From: Candolleomyces eurysporus
Lineage: Eukaryota; Basidiomycota; Agaricomycetes; Agaricales; Psathyrellaceae
Direction of reading: 5' to 3'
Assembly (NCBI GenBank): GCA_027579435.1
Contig: JANBPK010000720.1
Location: forward strand, 62,001 to 126,000
Length of the DNA: 64,000 nt
Shown: positions 56,840 to 64,000 of the stretch, one piece after another
Position numbering within the stretch: the first letter of the stretch is position 1
How the letters are laid out: every line of letters starts with the position of its first letter
Notes under the pieces: model-generated
Seen by the model: only the letters and a program-made list of their open reading frames with translations
Database searches by the model: none
Told to the model about the DNA's origin: nothing
Position numbers and translations under genes: made by a program

Positions 56840-58686
56840 CTAACCCAAAATATCGCCCATTTCATCTACAAATTTAGCATAGTCGTCTTTAGGCTTGGGC
56901 TCGGCCTTTGGAACAGGCATAGGAAACTTGCTCTTCAAGGTACTGACAAGATCAGGTCGAGCTGGCCCTGAATCCACGTTGCTTCCAGACCCATTCCCCG
57001 GTCCAGAGTCCCCGACTGAGGGTGCAGCGTTGACAGCGGAAGTTTGTTTTACGACACCCGGCTTTTTACGTTTGAGGGCAGTAGGAACGAAGGCCGTTGC
57101 CTCTTTCTTGAAGTCACGCAATTCAGGTGCAGCCTCGACCGTNGCATTTGCTTTTACCGAGGCCGCAACAGGTTTCGGCGGAAGAGATGGATGCGGTGTT
57201 GTGCTCGACTGACTAGCTCTGTGGGCTTGATAGGTTTGATGAGGAATTAACGATAATGGGTCTTGCAACGAGGCCAGAGATTGATTTCTGTTTTTGTGAG
57301 GCAAAAAGCCTGGCGGAGGAGGAGGTAAACCATGGAACGGAGCTCCTGGAGGCGGGAAATTTGGAGCAAAGTTAGGCGGGTGACCTGGCGGGGGAGGNNN
57401 GAAATCCAGATATGTTTGCTGGGAAACCTGGCGGAGGAGGCGGTATTCCAGGAGGTGGTNGTACCATTCCCATCATGTTTGGAGGGAAGCCGCCAATCGG
57501 GGGCATCCCTGGAGGAGGCGGTGGTAGCCCGGATAAAGAGTGCGGCGGAAAGCCTGGGGGAGGTGGAGGGAGACCGGGGAAAGGTTGTGNGCCNGACGGG
57601 GGCATTCCTGGCGGAGGCGGTGGTACCCCAGATAGAAATTGCGGGGGAAAGCCTGGTGGAGGTGGAGGTGGCAGGCCAGCGACGAAGGGACCGACATTGT
57701 TCGGATTGAGGAAACTATGGGGTGGTGGAGGGCCAGGTGGGAGAGGTGGAATAAAAGTCGAACCTAAAGCCGTGTCACGAAAGAGGACAAACAGATTGAA
57801 AACGGACACGAACCGGACGCTTCCTGAGCCCCAGGCGGCGGACCCTCTGGCAATGGTATCTCATCGTCACTGGCAACTTCTTCTGAGCCAGGAGGTGGGC
57901 CCGGAGGAAGTGGNATATCGTCGTCCTCATCATNTTCTAGTNATTGATGAGTGTAATTCATTTATATNGTAGTGAGAGCACTTACCCTCTTCTTCCGCNT
58001 CGCTATCAACCTCTCCGGGTAGCAAAGCTAGACGAAATGTTGGGTACNNTTCACCAGGACGTGGGGAGGACTCACGACGCTCCATGTAAGGCATTCCGNN
58101 TGGTGGAANACCGTAGGGATTCATGACAGGATCGTAGTANACACTTCGCTCNGGATGACGAGGNAGGCCTTTNNNGTTGAACNTATTCCTGTTGGCTGGT
58201 NCTGGCTTCTCTTCCTCGTTCTTGTCCCCTTCCTTTCTCCTGGCTTTGTAGACNAGGCGCCNCGCCTCTGGATGTTCTTCGACATATTCTGCCTTCTTTN
58301 NATTGATCCTTTCGAGCTCTGCCTTCAGTTCCGCGATACGGGGATTNGCTTTGNCNGACTGNGAAGCCTCTTCTTCGAGCTCCAAGATTTCATCCTCTAG
58401 TTCTGCGGAGAGTGAGCCATNTTTCGTTTGACGGAGAGGCCATGCATCTCACCACTCGTATCTTTCTTGACCAAGGCAAAATCTCGCGCTTTGGCACGTT
58501 CTGCCTTGTTCTACTAAACGATGAATCTATTAACTAGAAGTCGGGTGGATGAGAGGAATATAACCTGCCTTCTTGAGCTCCTTTTTCCGCTGGGCCTTGC
58601 CTGTCGAGTATCGTTAGTGAGTTCACACTCCAAAATACGTGATACCTACGGAATGCGTCTGCTGGGTTGGCCTGTTTTTTGCCCAT
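56840..58686 (-). CDS. wbp11: WBP11-like splicing-associated proline-rich protein
   Basis: The first exon gives MGKKQANPADAFRK, spliced to AQRKKELKK and then NKAERAKARDFALVKKDTS, the basic WBP11 N-terminus. A coiled segment follows (NPRIAELKAELERI). Then come YYDPVMNPYG, a PLPPGPPPG acidic-proline stretch and repeated PPPPPG[FM]PP units near 57400-57700. The C-terminus has FVPTALKRKKP and DDYAKFVDEMGDILG, the family's two conserved end motifs. WBP11 is a nuclear protein that binds WW domains through proline motifs and takes part in pre-mRNA splicing. The intron 58568-58511 has a GC start (GCAGGT). Many Ns occur at 57400-58440. Both ends are well supported. Confidence 0.85.
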
Positions 58687-58905
58687 GTNCGCGGTGGTGG
58701 TGGCAAACTCGGAAGTTGATGCGGCCCCGCGCACGTGCTGAGAGACNNTCCTTGACTCATGACCGCATCAAGCATTGCAAAGGCTTTCTGCCTGCCGTGG
58801 TTATCCTCTGGCAGGGAACCTTCATCGTCCATCTTCTCTCTACTTGCCACCATTCCGACCACATAGTATTGCGGACAACCAACGTTGTCGCCGTCGTNTC
58901 CTCCA
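58687..58905. promoter_or_regulatory. Divergent promoter between wbp11 and rnf10, with a CACGTG box
   Basis: The start codons face outward across 219 bp. A CACGTG E-box lies at 58732-58737, close to the wbp11 start. The binding factor is unknown. Confidence 0.45.
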
Positions 58906-61037
58906 ATGACCAGCTCTCCAGCCTCATTACAGGCCAATACTACTCCCAAGCGCAACAACAAGATGGCTCCAAAGCAGTCCGTCAATGTGAACCATCTTCT
59001 CAACTTTAGTCTCCCTCCGAGAGAGACTAGGCCGGTGAGTAGTATTCCGAGGAGAAGCAGGAAGACGGGGACGGTGCAGGGCGTATGGAACAAGGAACGC
59101 AAGTATCATTCCCTACCACTCCGGCACCCTGTCTNATAGATATCCAACACCAGGCTTTGTCAATGCCCAGTATCGGTTCGTCATGAATCCCAATGGAGAC
59201 TACACTGTTCACTTTGCGGATCCCGATATGTAAGTAACTACTTTCTAGATTGGATGAACCTGGCCTAACAACAGGCCCGATTGTCGCAGCTTCTTCCAAT
59301 GGGACGACATACTTCAAGTCATCGTTCCTCGATGTTCACCATTTGCAGGAGCCTCTGGTGGCGTCGAAGGACAGACCACTTGCCCAATCTGCCTCTCTCC
59401 TCCAATTGCCCCTCGAATGACGAAATGTGGGCATGTATGTCTGANCTTTATCATTCGAAGCCACTGTGATATTGATGCTCAGCCNCCAGATCTACTGCTT
59501 CCCATGCATCCTGCACTATTTGAGCACCTCGCAGAACAAATGGGCGCGTTGCCCAATTTGTTTCGATTCGGTCAATGCGCGTCAACTCAAGAAAGTCAAT
59601 TGGTATGACGGACCAACTCTTTCCGAGAGCGTTGATGAAGGAGCGGCCCTAGAAGGGAACTCTTCGTCGNCCAATTCNCTTTCCACCGCTCTTCATGCTG
59701 GCTCGACGCTAGAAATGCGACTCATCCAACGCCCTCAGATCACCACTCTGGCTCTACCCCGCTCCCAGACATGGCCATCAGATCTTCTCTCCCCTCACCA
59801 AGCCCCCTTCCATTTCCAACCTGATGTCCTCAACTTTGCGAAATTTATGCTTGCGACACCCGACTATCTCGTCGCAGAGTTGACCAAGGAGCTCCACGAC
59901 CTAGCCCAAGAGCGTCGGATGTTCGTAGGCATGCAAGACGATCTCGGGCTATATTTTGTCAACGGGGCTTCCGACAGCGTCAGACATCAAATTGCGAAAG
60001 CTGAAGCGCTTGACAACCCTGCGCTCCGGATGCAGATTGAGAAGGCCCAGCGGGTCGAGAAGGAGCTTCTCGATCGTTCTGCAATGCATGCCCGCAGACA
60101 GGAGGCTGAACAAGAGGCTCGGGCTGGTAAGGAGGGCAACGGTGATCAAGAGGTCCCCAGCGACTTCCTAGCATCCCGTGCACCTCCAACTGCACCCCCG
60201 GCAAGCGTATCACAGCGTGCCGCACCCCCACAGGGTCGCTCGACTCCTCGTCAACGACGTAATCTTAATCCTCCCCCGCCATCGACTTCGACGTATTACT
60301 ACTATCAAGCGGCTTCCGGACTCCCTATCTTCCTCCATCCAATCGACATTCGGATTCTGGTCTCGCACTTCAACGGTTATCCTTCATTCCCGGATAGCAT
60401 TACCGTGCGCGTTGACGGTACATCCGAAAGCACAGTCAACGACGACCTCCGCAAACGATGCAAATACCTCGCCCACTTCCCCGAGGGCGCCGACGTGATC
60501 TTCGTCGAAGCCAACCTCGAAGGCGTCGTCGGCGCAGAAGGCCTAAAGGACTTTGAGAAAGTGTTAAAGTCGCGCTCCACCAAACGTCAAGAGAAGGTGA
60601 AGAAGGACGATAGAGCCAAGGCGCGTGCGGAGAAGGAGGAGAAGGAGAAGGAGAGGATGGCGTTGGCGAGGTTTACGCATACGCCTGTGCATCCGCGCTC
60701 GGAGGTGGCGGCTGCGGAGTTCGTATCGTTGGCGGCGCCGCCTCTGGACGAATCTCCCGAGCCGTCAGAGGGCGTTTCGTCAGCTCCTCCTGCGCCTGCA
60801 GCGTCGGGTGCATGGGGTTCCAGGCCTAGTTTCGCGTCGGCTTTGCACTCCACTTCTGCATCGTCGCGCGCTGCGCCCGGTCAGCAACGGCGGAACCTTC
60901 CAGAGGAGGATTGGGAAGCAGACCAGCTATGGCACGATCTAGAGCAAAGGGCACTGACTGGGGGCGGGAGGAAGAAGCGAGGGACGCGGATGGTGGTTCT
61001 CGGAGGCAGTGGTGCTCCCACTTCAAGGAGGCGATAG
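58906..61037 (+). CDS. rnf10: RING-finger E3 ubiquitin ligase, RNF10/Mag2-like
   Basis: The ATG at 58906 leads to VNVNHLLNFSLPPRE, the conserved RNF10 N-terminal motif. Then come FVNAQYRFVMNPNGDYTVHF, with ADPDI joined across an intron to FFQWDDILQV. The RING domain follows as TTCPICLSPPIAPRMTKCGH, then YCFPCILHYL and CPICFDSVNARQLKKV. A downstream block (FHFQPDVLNFAKFMLATPDY and more) and a segment with YYYYQAASGLPIFLHPIDIR are also typical. The C-terminus is charged and disordered (EKEEKEKERM, then WEADQLWHDLEQRAL). RNF10 and yeast Mag2 ubiquitinate small ribosomal subunit proteins during ribosome stress. Two Ns lie near 59670. Confidence 0.9.
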
Positions 61038-61800
61038 TCGTTAGAGTGTTAGATTCGGCGCGCGTCTCTCCCTCTCATTGTGAAACTCACAATCCACGTT
61101 TCGACTTCTTTCTTCGTCCAGTCTTGTTCGGTTTTGATCCGTTTTGGTCTTTGCAGGTACTATCCAGACATACATACAATACACACATATTCTCACACCC
61201 TTTGTTGTTGTCGACAAACCATGTAGCAGTAGTCATCTCATAATTCAAAGATGAACGTCCACAGAGGAGCTTTTGTTTTTATCCGAGAATAGATTACAGA
61301 TGATCAGTAATACTAATAGTGGAGAGAGAGGAACTGGATGTCGGGTCCACAAGGAAGGCGATATCTCAAAATCACAGACAGTACTACTAACATGAATGAG
61401 ACAACAACATCAAATAGAAGAAAAGGAGGGGAAAGAAAGCAAGGGCGGGGAAAGGAAAGGGGGAGAAGGAGAAATAGAACATGAGCACAAAAAATCAATA
61501 AGGATCTCGAAAAAGACAAGAGCGTATACCAATTACATCACATCAAGTGGCTTTCTAAGATTCAGAGGAATTGGCAAATGTCCAAGATACCACCAGATTC
61601 ACTGGGGAGAAGTGTAGTGAAAACTAGGTGAAATAAGATGCACGTGGTCCGCGGTATGAGTTTCTGCCAAGATATTTGCAGAGAGATAATAGGTGGATGG
61701 GGTGCAGGTATATGGTGCTGTGTAATGGGGTGTTGGTCATTAAAGAGTTCTTCGGGACGTCATCGAATTTGCTCAGGTGCATTTTTTCCATCTATATCCA
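61038..61800. other. Convergent 3' intergenic region
   Basis: This 763-bp region separates the rnf10 and sho1 stops. It has a purine-rich (GA) tract at 61395-61480 on the plus strand. It probably holds the 3' untranslated regions; no gene was recognised. Confidence 0.5.
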
Positions 61801-62995
61801 TTAAATCACTTGGAGATAGTTTGATGGTGCAACTGTCGGTTGGGGTGAGCAACGCAAAATCGTATCATGAAAAGGAACAATACGTACTGCCAATTGTGCC
61901 ATCTGCTTTCCGTGCTTGCCACCACTTGCCCTGCTTGTCGAGGACATCCAGGATCTCACCCTTTGCGAAGGATATTTCGTTGGAGTCGTCGGGGTTGGCA
62001 GAGTCTAGACCGTCATCAGACCAAAGTGAAAATAGAAAGAACACTAAAGCGGAGACTCACATGCATACAGCGCCTTTGCCTTGTAAGCATACGTATCTGG
62101 TGCGATACTGGATTCCTGGATGCTGGTTCCAGCTCCAACACCGGGGCCAGCCATAAGTGGTGAACTCGGGCCGTTGTCGTTCCCGCCGACTGAACCGGTG
62201 GTTGTAACGTTGTGAACGCTGCCAGCACCGGTGTTTCCACCGAGACTGCGATTTCCGTCGTTCATGCTTGGGAAGCTGTTCTGGTTTCGGATAGCTGGAC
62301 TGCCACCTCCGTAGCCCATCCCACCTGCCAATTTGGTATCGTAGGGGTCGTGCGAGCCTATTCCACCCCCACCATAGCTACCGGTGTACCCGTTGCCCTG
62401 CATATTCATGACGGACTGGGAGCGTGTACGACGTCTGCGGCCAGGGCCTGTGAGACCGCCTGTGCCGAGGGAGTTGAAGATGTGGAGTGTGAGAGAGTCT
62501 TCCTCTGAGGTGAAGTAGAGGACCCAGAGGAGGTCGACGATGGAAAGGATGAGCCAGCCAGCGGCCATCGCATTCAGGGAGCCAGCGGGTGCATAGATAC
62601 CTGCGTTGACGCCGCCGACGGCGAAAACAAGCGCGACTGCGCCGAAGACGGATATCTGGAAGCGATTCATGGCGATCGAGTCTGTTGCGAGCGTGTAGAG
62701 GACACCGAGTATGAGGGCGAGCTGGAGGAAAATGGCGAACCAGAGGGTGCCGACATTGCCAACTGGAGACTAGGTGAGGCTATGGGGGTAGATGGGGCGG
62801 AAAAAGGACGGACTCTTAGCTGTGACATATGCCTGCGAGATAAAGGCAATAAACCAAGCGATCTGGGGCGGAGATGAAGCAGGTGTGACTTGGAGAAGGA
62901 CAAGGACCTACGACTGATAGTATTGAGGTGAAGAGAAAGAGGTAGTGGGTCAGAATAGGCGTGAAATCGAAACCTTCATTTCCTCGAGGAGGCAT
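61801..62995 (-). CDS. sho1: Osmosensor Sho1 (four membrane spans plus SH3)
   Basis: The ATG at 62995 gives [20 protein letters not shown], spliced to [17 protein letters not shown] and then [20 protein letters not shown]. Further spans are [20 protein letters not shown] and [17 protein letters not shown], so four membrane helices are clear. A Gly/Ser-rich cytoplasmic linker follows. The C-terminal SH3 domain (KAKALYA, then [44 protein letters not shown]) is the part that binds Pbs2. Sho1 is the plasma-membrane adaptor of the HOG osmostress pathway and also of filamentous-growth signalling. The last exon is short and ends TAA at 61801. No unusual residues were noticed. Confidence 0.93.
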
Positions 62996-63091
62996 GGCGT
63001 GGACGTTGGAGACTGCGGCGGTCACTCCCAACCGTCCTAATAGTAACAGGTCACAGCAACCAACCTTCCCACGCCCCTTTACAAATAGTCT

Positions 63092-63972
63092 CTATGTGCT
63101 ACTGTCAGAGTCGCTGTCTAGCCGCCATTCTACTACGTTTACGCTCCTCGCCATCCCCCGCACCAGCGCGTGGTTCTCGCAGCCAAACAGGAACCGGAAC
63201 GAGTTTTTCAGAAACACCTTTACTCCGCCGTGGTTTCCGACGAATGGGAACGCCAGGATCCGCCGCACCCCCATCCGCGGCACGAGCCAGTCGTGCAGGA
63301 CCGTGTTTATTGCATCGCTCGCGATGCCTCGGCCGTGGTGGCTCGCTGCAAGGAAGACTGCAATAATGTTGGCAATAGTTTGTGCTAATAGCTGCCTCAA
63401 CTCACCCTTTATTGTCCAGACAATTTCTGGGTCTCCGGTTTCGAGATTCAGGTTGTCTTCTCGGAGCTCTGCCCTCTGCCCCATCTCCATGACCTTGGGG
63501 CCTTGCGGGCCCAGGAACTCCCCCAGCTCACATCGGCTACAGAAGATCCCCCCAATGAGGACAGCATCTCCGTTTGGCTGAACCTCGCGTATCCATTCTA
63601 CCGGGCACGCGTCCACCAGGACCGTTCCTTGCTTTGACTGCGCCTGAGCTTCCCGCAATGTTGCCAGCACATTGTCGCTCTTCTGCCTCGACTGTTGGAG
63701 ACACTCTTCCGCCTGTGCTGCAACGTAACTCGAGTGTTAGCTTGACAAGATTTCAGCTGCACATCAACGTTACCGAGGTGGTATGGGACCGATGGGATGT
63801 CCATCCATTCGTACACCAGAGGATGATTCATTAAAGTGCATAATCCCGCTGCATCGTCACCCCTCGGAGGAGTAATGATCATATTCTTGTGTCGCTTCAG
63901 TCGTAGCAAGGGTTCCTCCGTCTGTCGGTTTATCCAAAGTGGATAGTACTGGCCGCCGGCAAGAATGTACAT
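63092..63972 (-). CDS. GNAT-family N-acetyltransferase
   Basis: Three exons (63972-63774, 63717-63406, 63357-63092) join in phase to 258 residues. An in-frame stop lies just upstream of the ATG, so this start fits unless a further exon lies beyond the window edge. The acetyl-CoA-binding element is HHGRGIASDAI, followed by VRRILAFPFVGNHGGVKVFL, then NSFRFLFGCENHA, as in RimJ/RimL-like (GNAT_3) enzymes. The N-terminal part has LKRHKNMIITPPRGDDAAGL. Fungal members acetylate small molecules or protein N-termini; the substrate is unknown. It ends in a Ser-Asp-rich tail. The convergent or tandem partner on the right is outside the window. Confidence 0.83.
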
Positions 63973-64000
63973 CAGGAGTGAAGACTCGAGTCAGTATGTG

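Noticed and set aside
57412..57972. Glycine-rich plus-strand ORF with many GGGGG runs
   Set aside because: It is the antisense shadow of the proline-rich repeats of the wbp11 gene on the minus strand.
1..64000. CRISPR arrays, rRNA, tRNA genes and prokaryote-type operons
   Set aside because: None was seen. The intron-rich architecture and protein families are fungal, and no spaced direct repeats or cloverleaf B-box pattern stood out by eye.

Overview
The window reads as nuclear DNA of a filamentous basidiomycete fungus, most likely an Agaricomycete. About 28 protein genes lie on both strands at roughly one per 2.3 kb. Nearly all are cut by many short introns of about 50-75 nt, with GT/AG or, unusually often, GC/AG borders. 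Several families here are typical of Agaricomycetes: YRLPAD-type methyltransferases, a kinase-like protein, a homeodomain-like YDYFHSRG protein and a DUF221 channel. I found no tRNA, rRNA, CRISPR array or intact transposon. Scattered Ns, often at homopolymers, are base-calling gaps. At least four of them hide indels that break otherwise good reading frames.

Layout. 1-8.7 kb: a 5'-truncated F-box/LRR protein, the exosome cofactor Lrp1/C1D divergent from the splicing factor SF3b5 (87 aa in six exons), and a large split-domain methyltransferase. 9.4-21 kb: a prenyl synthase homologue without its Asp-rich motifs (Dlp1/PDSS2-like), a LAMTOR2-like roadblock protein, a Mei2-like RNA-binding protein, Rab5, an SH3-RasGEF and the ESCRT-III factor Ist1. 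21.5-25.6 kb: two tandem paralogous methyltransferases. 25.8-33.7 kb: the Ski2 RNA helicase, a homeodomain-like protein and a disordered protein of unknown function. 35.2-44.7 kb: DCAF11-like and TBL1/Sif2-like WD40 proteins (divergent pair), a TMBIM5-like mitochondrial membrane protein and the SM protein Sly1. 45.6-49.9 kb: a CSC1/DUF221 channel. 50-57 kb: a gene-poorer, more accessory stretch with a small unknown protein, a kinase-like protein, a PhzF-family enzyme and an F-box-like protein. 56.8-64 kb: WBP11, RNF10/Mag2, the osmosensor Sho1 and a GNAT acetyltransferase.

Functionally this is mostly housekeeping sequence: RNA processing and decay (Lrp1, SF3b5, Ski2, WBP11, Mei2-like), endosome/Golgi traffic and nutrient signalling (Rab5, Ist1, Sly1, LAMTOR2, RasGEF, Sho1), and ubiquitin or chromatin adaptors. 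The genes are not co-transcribed. The only shared control suggested is by divergent promoters: lrp1/sf3b5, mei2-like/rab5, rasGEF/ist1, ski2/homeodomain-like, dcaf11/tbl1 and wbp11/rnf10. I see no convincing new multi-gene system. The best leads are the splicing oddities, the inactive-looking prenyl synthase, the repeat-bearing methyltransferase and the YDYFHSRG protein.
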